Shown: positions 16,298 through 25,166, counted from the stretch's first letter. The stretch: DNA of 64,000 bases from Achromobacter denitrificans NBRC 15125 (GCF_001571365.1 NZ_BCTQ01000035.1:1-64000); one strand, 5' to 3'. Numbers and translations: made by a program. The notes: generated by a model from the sequence alone, not told the origin.

Positions 16298-18312
16298 CCC
16301 TGGAAGGCCTGGCACCCGTGCTCCTGCAGGAAATGGAACTGCTCCATCGAGTCCACCCCCTCGGCCACGACATGCAGCTCCAGGGCGCACGCCAGATCGA
16401 GAATGGTGCGCGCGATGGCCTTGCCCCGGGGGTGGGTCATCAGGTCCGTGACGAAAGCGCGGTCTATCTTGAGCTGGTCGAACGGCATGTCCTTCAGGCA
16501 GGCCAGCGATGAATAGCCAGTGCCGAAGTCATCCATCGAAAAGCGGATGCCGATCCGCTTGAGCTGGATCATGACTTCCACGAGTTGCTCGGGCCGGGTG
16601 TGGAACATGCTCTCGGTCAGTTCCAGGCGCAGCAGCTTCGGATCGATGCCGGAGGCTTCGACGTGGCGCCTGACCTTCGCCGGAAAACCGGGGTCGCGGA
16701 TCTGCCGGGCGCTCACGTTGACCGAGAGGCTCCATTGCGCCGTCTCCGCCTCCCCGCTCCAGGCGCGCAGCTGCCGGCACGCCTGCCGGATCACCCATTC
16801 GCCGATTTCCACGATCAGGCCGGTCTGCTCGGCCAGGCCGATGAACTGATTGGGCATCACCACGCCCCGCTGCGGATGCAGCCAGCGGATCAGCGCTTCG
16901 TAGCCGATGACCCGGCGTCGGGCGTCGACCACCGGCTGGTAGTACAGGCGGAACTGTTCGCGCGCGATGGCCGCGCGCAGGTCCGCCAGGGTCGAGGCCC
17001 GCCGCAGGATGCTGTCGCGGAGGTCCAGGTCGAACAGGCTGGCCTGGTTCTTGCCTTGCACCTTCGAGCGGTACAGGGCCATATCGGCATGCTTGAGGAT
17101 CTCGCCGTCGGACTCGGACTCGCCGTGGAACAGCACCACCCCGATGCTGGGCGACGAATGCACCTCGACCTGCTGGACGTCGTAGGGCCGGTTGAGCTCG
17201 CGCCGGATCCGCTCCGTCATCGCATGGGCTTTCTCGGCGGCGGCGACCTCGTCGCGCCCCAGGTCGCCCACGATGATCACGTATTCATCCCCACCCGCGC
17301 GGGCGACGGTATCGTCTTCCCGCATCAGCGCGCTCAGGCGTCCGCTCACCTGCTTGAGCAGCTCGTCGCCGCTCTCGTGCCCGAGCGTGTCGTTGACCTC
17401 CTTGAAGTTGTCCAGGTCCAGGAACATCAAGGCCCCGTATGCGCCGGACTCGGCGCAGACGCGCTTCATCTCGCGCAGGCGCCGCTTCATCAGGCTGCGG
17501 TTCGGCAGGCCCGTCAGGTCGTCGAAGAACGCGCGCCGCACGCTGTCTTCCTCCAGCAGCTTGCGCTGCGTGACGTCGACCCGCAAGGAGATGTACTGCA
17601 CCGGCTTACCGGCGGCATCGAGAAAGGGCACGATGGTCGTCTGCACCCAGTACAGCGAGCCGTCCTTGGCCCGGTTGCAAATTTCGCCCGTCCAGATGTC
17701 TCCCGAGGAAATGACCCGCCACAAGTGCCGGAAGAATTCCGGCCCATGGGTGCGCGAATTGACGACGCGGTGCGTCTTCCCGATGAGCTCGCCGCGGTCG
17801 TACTGGGAGATCGAACAGAACTTGTCGTTTACCGAAGTGATCACGCCGCGCGCGTCGGTCACGGCCACGATGGCGTGCGCGTCCAGGGCGACCTTCAGGT
17901 CCGCCAGCGCGTTGACCGACGAATGCAGCTTCTGCCGCATGCGCGCGGATTCCGTGTGGTCGGACACGAGGATCAGCGCATCCCATTCCGCGCTGCCGGC
18001 GCCGCGGGCCTGCGGCAGGACCGTGGCCCGCTTGTGCGACACGGATCCGTCCGCGTTCGTCGTGGCGAAATCGCGCTGGGCCCGGTTGCCGCGCAGCGCG
18101 TCGGCAACCGCCGGCGCCAGCGCCTCCTGCCATTCGAGCGGCAGCGCATCCATGACCTGAACCCCCGTCAGCGCCTCGGGCGGCAGGCCGACCTCGTTGC
18201 CGAAGGGCAGGTTCGCATACTTGCATTGCAGGCGCGGATCGAGCCACGCCACCTGGATGGGCAGATGCTCCAGAATCGCCCACAAACGCACTTCCTGCTT
18301 CGAGTGGATCAC
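16243..18312 (-). CDS. PAS-PAS-GGDEF-EAL cyclic-di-GMP enzyme
   Basis: This 689-residue cytoplasmic protein has two PAS domains (about residues 10-120 and 135-250), a GGDEF domain and an EAL domain. The cyclase site reads AGGDEY and is preceded, exactly five residues upstream, by REDD, a complete RxxD product-inhibition site. The phosphodiesterase has YEALIRW, SVNVSARQ, LELTES, DDFGTGYSSL, KIDR and QGYLFGKP. Its loop reads AEGVDS instead of the usual AEGVET. Both activities look possible. The PAS domains probably sense a small ligand or redox state. The start is a GTG at 18310-18312, the only option after an in-frame stop. The gene follows the chemoreceptor gene by 76 bases. Confidence 0.93.
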   Translation of the reverse strand: MIHSKQEVRLWAILEHLPIQVAWLDPRLQCKYANLPFGNEVGLPPEALTGVQVMDALPLEWQEALAPAVADALRGNRAQRDFATTNADGSVSHKRATVLPQARGAGSAEWDALILVSDHTESARMRQKLHSSVNALADLKVALDAHAIVAVTDARGVITSVNDKFCSISQYDRGELIGKTHRVVNSRTHGPEFFRHLWRVISSGDIWTGEICNRAKDGSLYWVQTTIVPFLDAAGKPVQYISLRVDVTQRKLLEEDSVRRAFFDDLTGLPNRSLMKRRLREMKRVCAESGAYGALMFLDLDNFKEVNDTLGHESGDELLKQVSGRLSALMREDDTVARAGGDEYVIIVGDLGRDEVAAAEKAHAMTERIRRELNRPYDVQQVEVHSSPSIGVVLFHGESESDGEILKHADMALYRSKVQGKNQASLFDLDLRDSILRRASTLADLRAAIAREQFRLYYQPVVDARRRVIGYEALIRWLHPQRGVVMPNQFIGLAEQTGLIVEIGEWVIRQACRQLRAWSGEAETAQWSLSVNVSARQIRDPGFPAKVRRHVEASGIDPKLLRLELTESMFHTRPEQLVEVMIQLKRIGIRFSMDDFGTGYSSLACLKDMPFDQLKIDRAFVTDLMTHPRGKAIARTILDLACALELHVVAEGVDSMEQFHFLQEHGCQAFQGYLFGKPEPLSDEAGNAA

Positions 18313-18388
18313 GTCGCGGCGCTCCGGGCGTGACTAGTCGCGCGCCTGGCATTGCTGCCGGTGCTGTCGTCGGTCATGCGGCGATTCC

Positions 18389-20029
18389 TTAAAACGCTTG
18401 CCAGTCCGACCCGCGGGGCCCCTGCAGGGCCACGGCGGGACGCAGGCCCGGCATGGCGACGGCGCGGTCCGCCGTCTCGGGGCGGACGGTGCCGAGCTTG
18501 AACACCCCCACGGTGCGGACCAGTTCCTCGGCCTGGCTGCGCAGGCTGGCGGCGGCGGCCGACATTTCTTCCACGAGCGCGGCATTCTGCTGCGTGGCCT
18601 GGTCCATTTGCGTCACCGCCTCTCCGACCTGGCCCACGCCCGCGCTCTGTTCAACGCTGGCGGCGCTGATTTCGCCCACGATGTCCGTCACGTGGCGGAT
18701 GGCGGCGACGACCTCGGCCATGGTGGCGCCGGCCTGCTCGGCCAGCGCGCTGCCCTGCTCGACCCGCCCGACGCTGTCCAGGATGAGCGTCTTGATTTCC
18801 TTGGCCGCCGTCGCCGAGCGCTGCGCGAGCGCCCGCACTTCGGAAGCGACCACCGCGAAGCCGCGCCCCTGTTCGCCGGCGCGCGCGGCCTCCACGGCGG
18901 CATTGAGCGCCAGGATATTGGTCTGGAACGCGATCGAATCGATGACCTGGATGATGTCGAGGATCTGGTTGCTGGACTCGCTGATCTCCTTGATCGTGCC
19001 CACGACCTCCGACACCGCCTTGCCGCCGCGCTCGGCGGTGGTCGACGCGTCCTGCGCCAGCTGGTTGGCCTGCTGCGCATTGTCGGCGTTCTGGCGCACG
19101 GTCGCGTTCAACTGCTCCATCGACGCCGCGGTTTCCTCCAGGGCGCTGGCCTGGCTTTCGGTGCGTGCCGACAGGTCCAGGTTGCCCTGCGCGATCTGCG
19201 AACTGGCGGCGGCCACGCTGTCCGAGCTTCCCCGTACCGAACGCACCACCTCGCGCAGGCCGTCCTGCATCTGGCGCAAGGCCAGCAACAGGACCGCGAT
19301 CTCATCCTTGCCCCGCACCTCGACCGGACGCGCCAGATCGCCGCCGGCGATGGCATTGGCGGACGCCACCGCCCGCTTCAGCGACGACTGGATACCGCGT
19401 ATCAGCGCGATGCCGAGCAGGATCGCCAGGCCGATGCCGACGGCGGTCAGGCCGATCGAGACCGCCTGCACGACGGCGTAGCGCGTCTGGGCCGCCTCGT
19501 ACTCGCGCTTGCTGGTGTCGAGCTGGAAATCCGTCAGCCGGACGATGTCTTCGCGCAGCGGCGCATAAAGCTGCTCGTCCTTCTCGATCAGCAGCCGCCT
19601 GGCCTGCGCGGCGCGCCCTTCGCGCAGCGCCTGCTGGGCGGGCAGGAGATAGCCGTCCAGGAACAACCTGCGGCGGCCTTCGAAGTCGTTCGCGATGGCC
19701 TGCTCCTCGGGCAACAGGCTGGTGGCCTTGAACGCGCCCCAGGCCGCGTCCACCCGCTTCACGCCGTCGGCGATCTCATGCAGCAGCCTTTCCGTTTCCC
19801 GCGCATCGTCGATCGCGACGGCCCGGGATACCGAGCCGCGATTGCGCAGCAGTTGCCGCTGCACGTCCAGCAATTCGCCCAGCGCCACGGTCCGGTCTTC
19901 GTAGACCGTCTGCAAACCGGCATTGGTCTGGCGTATGCCGTATATGCCGGCTCCGCCTATGCCCATCATCAAGACGGACAGCCATCCAATAATCAATGCC
20001 AGCCTGGTCGATATTTTCAAATTATTCAT
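18389..20029 (-). CDS. Methyl-accepting chemotaxis protein with CheR/CheB tether
   Basis: This 546-residue chemoreceptor has an N-terminal membrane helix (about 8-30), a four-helix-bundle periplasmic ligand domain, a second helix near 190-215, a HAMP domain and a long cytoplasmic signalling coiled coil. The conserved hairpin tip reads [20 protein letters not shown]. The protein ends in DWQAF after a flexible linker, fitting the xWxxF pentapeptide by which E. coli Tar and Tsr dock CheR and CheB. The ATG at 20027-20029 is chosen because the membrane helix starts just after it. The ligand is unknown. No che gene lies nearby. Confidence 0.94.
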   Translation of the reverse strand: MNNLKISTRLALIIGWLSVLMMGIGGAGIYGIRQTNAGLQTVYEDRTVALGELLDVQRQLLRNRGSVSRAVAIDDARETERLLHEIADGVKRVDAAWGAFKATSLLPEEQAIANDFEGRRRLFLDGYLLPAQQALREGRAAQARRLLIEKDEQLYAPLREDIVRLTDFQLDTSKREYEAAQTRYAVVQAVSIGLTAVGIGLAILLGIALIRGIQSSLKRAVASANAIAGGDLARPVEVRGKDEIAVLLLALRQMQDGLREVVRSVRGSSDSVAAASSQIAQGNLDLSARTESQASALEETAASMEQLNATVRQNADNAQQANQLAQDASTTAERGGKAVSEVVGTIKEISESSNQILDIIQVIDSIAFQTNILALNAAVEAARAGEQGRGFAVVASEVRALAQRSATAAKEIKTLILDSVGRVEQGSALAEQAGATMAEVVAAIRHVTDIVGEISAASVEQSAGVGQVGEAVTQMDQATQQNAALVEEMSAAAASLRSQAEELVRTVGVFKLGTVRPETADRAVAMPGLRPAVALQGPRGSDWQAF

Positions 20030-20469
20030 TCTGATTATTCCTGTACCGGGTTTTCGTCCGCTTCGAGCGATCCCGCGTTTATGTTTTTCATGCGCGACAG
20101 ACGGCCTGGGCCAGGCCATGCTCGCGCAAGGCCGTTGCCCATCTGGAGATTTTGAAATTCAGTTGACCGCGCTGTCGCCGCTCAAGGCCCCAATCCTCTT
20201 TCCCTTGGGTTGGAGCGACGCAGTGTCTTGCAATCATTGCGTTCGCCTGGCGGCTGGCGGCCCGAGCCGCCCCGCCTGGTGAAGCGCAATAACCATGAAG
20301 ACAAGATAGTAATCGAGGGTTAACCCTTATGTGTCAATTTACAAATACATCAGAAGTATCGAAAAATTGACGCAGCAATACAAATTATTGCATTTCAATG
20401 ACTTATATAAGTCTGGCATTTCGCCTGGCTCGGGCGGTTCCGGTTTAAACGCTCGTATTAATGTGGTTT
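20030..20469. other. Gene-free, locally AT-rich spacer upstream of the chemoreceptor
   Basis: These 440 bases hold no convincing gene. From about 20300 to 20460 the DNA is clearly more AT-rich than the rest of the window and carries a series of symmetrical elements: AGGGTTAACCCT (20316-20327), a GCAATA/TATTGC hairpin (20375-20391) and GACTTATATAAGTC (20400-20413). It should contain the chemoreceptor promoter and possibly the transcript end of the LysR gene that stops at 20470. I found no convincing sigma-28 flagellar promoter. Confidence 0.6.
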
Positions 20470-21414
20470 TCAAACAGCATTTCGATTGAAACCATCGTTC
20501 CATCCGGGCATGGCATTTCTTTTCTCAACGAGAAAATCGATGAACGCCCGCAGTTTGGCCGGCATTTGCGCGCGCTCGGGCGCATAAATATAAAAACCGG
20601 GAAACGGCCTGGCCCATGGCCGCAGCACGCGCACGAGCGCCCCCGACGCGATATGGCGCTGGACCACGATATCGAAATGCTGCATCAATCCCACGCCCTG
20701 CAAGGCGGCGCGAATCATCCCGGCGTCGTCATTGGTGGTGAGGCTTCCCCGGGGCTCGACGGTGAATGCGTGGTTATCCGGCGCGGGCGAAGTGAATTCC
20801 CATCGAAATACCGCGCCGGTGGCCAGCCTGTAGCGCAGGCAATTGTGGCCGGCCAGATCCGCGGGCGTGGCGGGTTCCCCGAACCGTTCGAGATAAGCCG
20901 GCGTGGCGACCACCGCCATTTCCATGGCCGGCGTGATCGGCACGGCAACCATGTGCTCCGCCAGGCTTTCCCCCACCCGGATACCGGCATCGCAACCGTC
21001 GGCGATGATATTCGCCAGCCCGTCGTCCATGACGAGCTCCAGATTCAGTTTGGGATAACGGGAACAGAATTCATCGAAATGCGGCTCGATCAGAAGCTTG
21101 CCCGCGGCTCGCGACGTATTTACCCGCAGCAGGCCCTCGGGTTCGTGCGGAGCACGATGGATGTCGTCCACGGCCCGCCCCAGGGCGATCAGCGCCGGGT
21201 ACCAGGCCTCGTACAGCCGCCGCCCCTCTTCCGTCAGGGACATGTCGCGCGTGGTGCGGTATAGCAGTTTGACGTTGAGGCGCCGTTCCAGGGCCTTCAC
21301 GTTCTGCGACAGGTTGGCCCGGGAAACACCCATTTCCGCGGCTGCCTTCGTAAAACTGCGATGGTGCGCGACGTGAGCGAACCATGCCAGGGACGGAAGC
21401 AACGACGGATCCAT
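20470..21414 (-). CDS. LysR-family transcriptional regulator
   Basis: This 314-residue LysR protein has an N-terminal winged helix (FTKAAAEMGVSRANLSQNVK, ALERRLNVKLLYRTTR) and an effector domain with the VRVNTSRAAGKLLIEPHFDEF type of opening seen in the CrgA/AaeR-like subgroup. The ATG at 21412-21414 (MDPSLLPSLAWF) is chosen. The frame stays open far upstream without family sequence. A TATAGT on this strand (21448-21453) is a candidate -10. No metabolic operon adjoins it, since the HTH gene is divergent and the chemoreceptor lies downstream across a 440-base spacer, so its target is unknown. Confidence 0.9.
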   Translation of the reverse strand: MDPSLLPSLAWFAHVAHHRSFTKAAAEMGVSRANLSQNVKALERRLNVKLLYRTTRDMSLTEEGRRLYEAWYPALIALGRAVDDIHRAPHEPEGLLRVNTSRAAGKLLIEPHFDEFCSRYPKLNLELVMDDGLANIIADGCDAGIRVGESLAEHMVAVPITPAMEMAVVATPAYLERFGEPATPADLAGHNCLRYRLATGAVFRWEFTSPAPDNHAFTVEPRGSLTTNDDAGMIRAALQGVGLMQHFDIVVQRHIASGALVRVLRPWARPFPGFYIYAPERAQMPAKLRAFIDFLVEKRNAMPGWNDGFNRNAV

Positions 21415-21651
21415 GCGCTCACTTTGGTATTTTGATTTTGCGGTGTGACTATATGCCAGATTACCGGCCCGCGTGGCATGACGATTAAACCTATCGGGCC
21501 TCGGCGGGACAGGCCGGCGAACGCCGTCGCGGCAGGCCCAGGGTCGCTGCGGGAGATGCCGGGAACAGGTTGAACGAGGTCGCATCGTTTTCATAAGCCC
21601 CCGGGGGATTGCGAGCCCGTCCCAGTCCCCGATCGACCTACGGCAATGCCG

Positions 21652-21657
21652 TATAAT
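21652..21657 (+). promoter_or_regulatory. Candidate -10 element of the orphan HTH gene
   Basis: TATAAT matches the sigma-70 consensus exactly in otherwise GC-rich DNA, 88 bases before the HTH start codon. The expected start site is near 21664. The -35 position has only CCGATC or CGATCG at 16-17-base spacing, and there is no extended -10 TG, so the promoter is probably weak or activator-dependent. Confidence 0.55.
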
Positions 21658-21666
21658 TCGACATTC

Positions 21667-21694
21667 GCCGTCGCCGCCCTCACGGCGCGACGGC
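21667..21694 (+). promoter_or_regulatory. 5'-leader hairpin upstream of the HTH gene
   Basis: GCCGTCG (21667-21673) pairs with CGACGGC (21688-21694), and inside it CGCC (21675-21678) pairs with GGCG (21684-21687), with one bulged C and a five-base loop. The stem would start within a few bases of the transcript 5' end predicted from the TATAAT at 21652. A 5'-terminal hairpin can protect mRNA or act in control. No T-run follows, so it is not a typical terminator. Confidence 0.5.
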
Positions 21695-21744
21695 CTGAAC
21701 CCCTGGGACGCCGCATACCGCCTACGCCCGACTTTTGAAGAGCC

Positions 21745-22002
21745 ATGAAGAATGCTGCCCCGACGGCGCACAGCGCACGGTGGCAGGCGTCGCATATCAG
21801 CGAAGCACGCAACCGCGTGGGCCTGCCGCAAACCGATTTCGCTGAGCTGCTGGGCGTGAGCGTACGCACTCTGCAAGATTGGGAGCAAGGACGACGCACC
21901 CCCTCGGGCGCGGCGAAGACCCTGCTGCAGGTAGCAATGCTCCACCCTGAAACCCTGCGAGAGCTGCCCCCCTGGCGCGCCGACGAACACGCTGAATCTT
22001 GA
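21745..22002 (+). CDS. Orphan XRE-type HTH protein (antitoxin/NadS-like)
   Basis: This 85-residue protein has a single helix-turn-helix (QTDFAELLGVSVRTLQDWEQ, then GRRTPSGAAKTLL) of the kind found in HigA/NadS-type antitoxins and small repressors. A toxin gene would be expected directly upstream in such a module, but the upstream 330 bases encode none and the downstream neighbour is rimO, 81 bases away. It is therefore either an orphan regulator or a degenerate antitoxin. The ATG at 21745 follows GAAGAG. Its low similarity to neighbours and lone position prevent a functional call beyond DNA binding. Confidence 0.85.
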   Translation: MKNAAPTAHSARWQASHISEARNRVGLPQTDFAELLGVSVRTLQDWEQGRRTPSGAAKTLLQVAMLHPETLRELPPWRADEHAES

Positions 22003-22083
22003 AGCCTGCCGCCCCGGCTTCGCCCCGAACAAACAACACATCCGCCGCGCGACCTACTCGCCGCGATTTTTTGGTGAACGATA

Positions 22084-23517
22084 TTGGAAATCCTCGAAAC
22101 CTCCCGGCCTGGCAAGGGCCCCGGCAAGGCCAACAGCGCTGACGCGAACGCGTCCGCCGCATCCACCCTGGCCGACACCATCGCCGCCGCCAACGCCGAC
22201 GGCCGCACCCCGCGCGTGGGATTCGTTTCCCTGGGCTGTCCGAAAGCCCTGGTCGATTCCGAACGGATCCTGACTCAACTGCGCACCGAAGGATACGAAG
22301 TCACGCCCGATTACGATGACGCGGACGTCGTCGTCGTCAATACCTGCGGCTTCATCGACAGCGCCAAGGCGGAGTCGCTGGAAGCGATCGGCGAGGCCCT
22401 GGCCGAGAACGGCAAGGTCATCGTCACCGGCTGCATGGGCGTCGAGGAATCGGTGATCCGCAATGTGCACCCCAGCGTGCTGGCCGTGACCGGCCCGCAG
22501 CAGTACGAGGAAGTGGTGCGCGCCGTGCATGACGCCGCGCCGCCCAAGAAGGACCACAACCCCTACCTGGACCTGGTGCCGCCTCAGGGCGTGAAGCTCA
22601 CGCCGCGCCACTACGCCTACCTGAAGATTTCCGAAGGCTGCAACCACCGCTGCAGCTTCTGCATCATCCCGTCGATGCGCGGGGACCTGGTCAGCCGTCC
22701 GGTGGGCGACGTGCTGAGCGAAGCCGAGCGCCTGGTCAAGGCGGGCGTGAAGGAGCTGCTGGTCATCTCGCAAGACACCAGCGCCTACGGTGTGGACGTG
22801 AAATACCGCAGCGGCTTCTGGAACGGCCGTCCGGTCAAGACCCGCATGACCGAACTCTGTGTGGCCTTGTCCGAGATGGGCGTCTGGACGCGCCTGCACT
22901 ATGTCTACCCGTACCCGCACGTGGACGAAGTGATCCCGCTCATGGCCGAAGGCAAGATCCTGCCCTACCTGGACATCCCCTTCCAGCATGCCAGCCCGCG
23001 CATCCTGAAAGCCATGAAGCGCCCGGCCTTCGAGGACAAGACGCTGGCGCGCATCAAGCGCTGGCGCGAGATCTGCCCGGACCTGACGATCCGCTCGACC
23101 TTCATCGTGGGTTTCCCCGGCGAAACCGAGGAAGACTTCCAGTACCTGCTGGACTGGATGCAAGAGGCCCAACTGGACCGCGTCGGCTGTTTCCAGTATT
23201 CGCCGGTGGAAGGCGCGCCCGCGAACCTGCTGGACAACCCCGTTCCGGACGAGGTCAAGCAGGAACGCTGGGAACGCTTCATGGAGCTGCAGCAATCCAT
23301 CTCCGCGGCTCGCCTGCAACGCAAGGTCGGCCGCGAGATCGACGTGCTGATCGACGAAGTGGACGAAGACGGCGCCGTGGGCCGCAGCAGCGGCGATGCG
23401 CCTGAAATCGACGGTTGCGTCTACGTCAGTTCGGACAAGCCCCTGAAGGCGGGCGATATGGTGCGCGTGCGCGTCACCGACTCCGACGAATACGACCTCT
23501 GGGCCGACACGATCTGA
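22084..23517 (+). CDS. rimO: Ribosomal protein uS12 methylthiotransferase
   Basis: This 477-residue radical-SAM methylthiotransferase adds a methylthio group to an aspartate of ribosomal protein S12. The N-terminal UPF0004 domain opens [20 protein letters not shown] and carries further cluster cysteines (VNTCGF, VTGCMG). The radical SAM site is [10 protein letters not shown]-terminal TRAM domain binds S12. [11 protein letters not shown] is typical of RimO rather than MiaB. The start is a TTG at 22084 with GGTGA six bases before it, preceded by no usable ATG. The first 40 residues are a low-complexity extension before the family sequence begins. Confidence 0.95.
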   Translation: MEILETSRPGKGPGKANSADANASAASTLADTIAAANADGRTPRVGFVSLGCPKALVDSERILTQLRTEGYEVTPDYDDADVVVVNTCGFIDSAKAESLEAIGEALAENGKVIVTGCMGVEESVIRNVHPSVLAVTGPQQYEEVVRAVHDAAPPKKDHNPYLDLVPPQGVKLTPRHYAYLKISEGCNHRCSFCIIPSMRGDLVSRPVGDVLSEAERLVKAGVKELLVISQDTSAYGVDVKYRSGFWNGRPVKTRMTELCVALSEMGVWTRLHYVYPYPHVDEVIPLMAEGKILPYLDIPFQHASPRILKAMKRPAFEDKTLARIKRWREICPDLTIRSTFIVGFPGETEEDFQYLLDWMQEAQLDRVGCFQYSPVEGAPANLLDNPVPDEVKQERWERFMELQQSISAARLQRKVGREIDVLIDEVDEDGAVGRSSGDAPEIDGCVYVSSDKPLKAGDMVRVRVTDSDEYDLWADTI

Positions 23518-23530
23518 ATCCGGCCCGCGC

Positions 23531-23548
23531 GGGCGGCACGCGCCGCCC
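23531..23548. terminator. Hairpin between convergent rimO and gdx-like genes
   Basis: GGGCGGC (23531-23537) and GCCGCCC (23542-23548) form a seven-base GC stem with an ACGC loop, in the 38-base gap between the two stop codons. No T-run is present, so it may aid 3'-end formation for both genes but is not a standard intrinsic terminator. Confidence 0.4.
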
Positions 23549-23555
23549 GCCGGGC

Positions 23556-23873
23556 TCAGGCTTCCAGCACTTTCAATCCCGCCACGCCGCCCACGATCAT
23601 GGCGATGCAGAGCAGCCGCGCGGCGGACGGCGAATCGCCGAACAGCAGGATGCCCAGCACCGTGATGCCCACGGACCCGATGCCGGTCCAGATGGCATAG
23701 GCCGTACCCGCGGGCAGCTGCTTCATCGCCAGCGTCAACAGGAACACGCTGCCCAGGGCGGCGGCGATGCCGATCACGCTGGGCCAGAACCGCGTCCAGC
23801 CGTCGGCGTATTTCAACGCCAGCGCCATCACGATTTCCACCGCGCTCGCGGCGACCAGAATCAACCAGGCCAT
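23556..23873 (-). CDS. SMR-family exporter, Gdx/SugE subtype
   Basis: This 105-residue four-helix small multidrug resistance protein exports its substrate in exchange for protons as a dual-topology dimer. Glu13 is the proton/substrate residue, and Ser42, Tyr59 and Trp62 fall at Gdx positions. The third helix reads AYAIWTGIGSVG, matching SugE/Gdx (WTGIGAVG) rather than EmrE. That subtype exports guanidinium. Residue 16, Trp in E. coli SugE, is Met here. The ATG at 23871-23873 starts the first helix directly. It is divergent from the hxlR gene with 83 bases between, so it is probably controlled by it. I see no guanidine riboswitch in that short gap. Confidence 0.9.
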   Translation of the reverse strand: MAWLILVAASAVEIVMALALKYADGWTRFWPSVIGIAAALGSVFLLTLAMKQLPAGTAYAIWTGIGSVGITVLGILLFGDSPSAARLLCIAMIVGGVAGLKVLEA

Positions 23874-23956
23874 CTCGGCCTCCTGCCAGGAATGGGGAAG
23901 ACCGCCAGCGTAGAAGCTATAGTTGCCGCAAGACAAGTACGCACTTTTCGGTAACC

Positions 23957-24364
23957 ATGAAAACCGCGATCTCCGCCGAGCCGCTGTCCACGGGCGACGT
24001 CTTCGATGCCGCGTGCCCGTCGCGCCGCGTGCTGGAACTGATCTCCAGCAAGTGGGTGCCCCTGATCCTGCCTGCGCTCGAATACGGGCCGCTGCGCAAC
24101 GGCGAACTGTTGCGCAGGCTGGACGGCATCTCGCAGAAAGTCATGACCCAGACGCTCAGGGAACTGGAACGCCACGGGCTGGTGTTGCGCGAAGACCTGG
24201 GCCAGGTGCCGCCGCAGGTGCGCTACACCCTGACCGACCTGGGACGCTCCCTGAACGTGGCGCTGGTCGCGCTGGACCGCTGGGCGGAACACCACCATGC
24301 CGCGCTGGACGCGGCGGCGCGCCGGCATGACGCGCTCGCCGCCGCGCCCCGCCGGCCCCGCTAG
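23957..24364 (+). CDS. HxlR-family transcriptional regulator
   Basis: This 135-residue winged-helix protein has the HxlR core: CPSRRVLELISSKWVPLILP followed by RNGELLRRLDGISQKVMTQTLRELERHGLV (in two stretches). It keeps the conserved N-terminal cysteine (Cys20) that serves as an electrophile or redox sensor in YodB- and HypR-type members. It is divergent from the SMR exporter gene, which is the likely target. A small AAGT-ACGC-ACTT symmetry at 23935-23946 lies just before its ATG. Its TAG stop shares the CTAG at 24361-24364 with the opposing ferritin-like gene. Confidence 0.92.
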   Translation: MKTAISAEPLSTGDVFDAACPSRRVLELISSKWVPLILPALEYGPLRNGELLRRLDGISQKVMTQTLRELERHGLVLREDLGQVPPQVRYTLTDLGRSLNVALVALDRWAEHHHAALDAAARRHDALAAAPRRPR

Positions 24365-24921
24365 CGGCGGGCCAGGAAGTCCGACATGTCGTCGGCGTGT
24401 TCCTCCTCGACGGCCAGGATCTCTTCGAGCAGGCGGCGCGTGGTGGAGTCCTGCTCGCCGATGTAGTCGATCATCTGGCGATAGCTGTCGATGGCGATGC
24501 GCTCCGCGATCAGGTTCTCCTTGATCATGTCTTCCAGCGATCCGCCTTCGACGTACTCGGAGTGGCTGCGCTCAAGCAGGCCCTTGGGCGACAGGTCGGG
24601 TTCGCCGCCCAGCTGCACGATGCGTTCCGACAGTCGGTCGGCGTGCTCCTGTTCCTGCGTGGCGTGTTCGGCGAACTCTGCCGCCACGGGCTCGGCGTTG
24701 AGCCCGCGCGCCATGAAGTAGTGGCGCTTGTAGCGCAGCACACAGACGATCTCGGTGGCCAGCGCCTCGTTGAGCAGCTTCAGCACGGTCTGCCGGTCGG
24801 CGCGGTAGGTGTCGGTCACGGCGCCGGACTCGATGTCCTTGCGCGCCTTCGCGCGGATCGCCTTCACGTCCATCTCGAACGGGCGGCTCGCCTGCTTTTG
24901 GGTACGGGTTGCTTGTTCCAT
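24361..24921 (-). CDS. Bacterioferritin-like diiron protein without the heme ligand
   Basis: This 186-residue protein has a ferritin four-helix bundle from about residue 45 to 184 after a 45-residue charged extension. Ferroxidase ligands align with those of bacterioferritin: Glu57, Glu90, His93, Glu140, Glu172 and His175. The position of the heme-ligand methionine (Met52 of E. coli Bfr, in DEMKHAD) is Gln91 in QEQEHAD, so heme binding in the usual way is unlikely. It probably oxidises and stores iron or protects against peroxide. The ATG at 24919-24921 follows AGGAG. The N-terminal tail could bind DNA or another protein, which is unproven. Confidence 0.87.
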   Translation of the reverse strand: MEQATRTQKQASRPFEMDVKAIRAKARKDIESGAVTDTYRADRQTVLKLLNEALATEIVCVLRYKRHYFMARGLNAEPVAAEFAEHATQEQEHADRLSERIVQLGGEPDLSPKGLLERSHSEYVEGGSLEDMIKENLIAERIAIDSYRQMIDYIGEQDSTTRRLLEEILAVEEEHADDMSDFLARR

Positions 24922-25166
24922 ATCGTGGCTCCTCTTGGTCAAGTGAAAGCACTGCGACACCGGGCATGGCTGTCCACATGCCCTGGACTTTCAGTCATTC
25001 CGAACGACCCAGTCTACCGATCGTGGCGGAACATGCTGTGTCCAAACATTGCCCCCGACCCCAATAGCCGCGGCCGCCGGAACCCTTTGCGAACCTTGCG
25101 TAAACTATGGGCTTCCCGGAAACCCGTGACGCAATCTGTAACGGGGACAGGCATTACCGAACCTTT

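Larger units (their letters stand above)
21415..21744. other. Divergent intergenic region between LysR and HTH genes
   Basis: These 330 bases contain no supported gene. The LysR side has a TATAGT (minus strand, 21448-21453). The HTH side has a perfect TATAAT at 21652-21657 followed by a strong hairpin at 21667-21694. The rest is ordinary GC-rich DNA in which I see nothing further. Confidence 0.5.

Noticed and set aside
20030..20119. A longer start for the chemoreceptor
   Set aside because: The added residues are basic and not membrane-like. The first membrane helix follows the ATG at 20027-20029 as in other receptors.
23874..23956. A guanidine riboswitch before the Gdx-type gene
   Set aside because: The gap is only 83 bases, is shared with the hxlR promoter, and shows none of the conserved ykkC-type elements.
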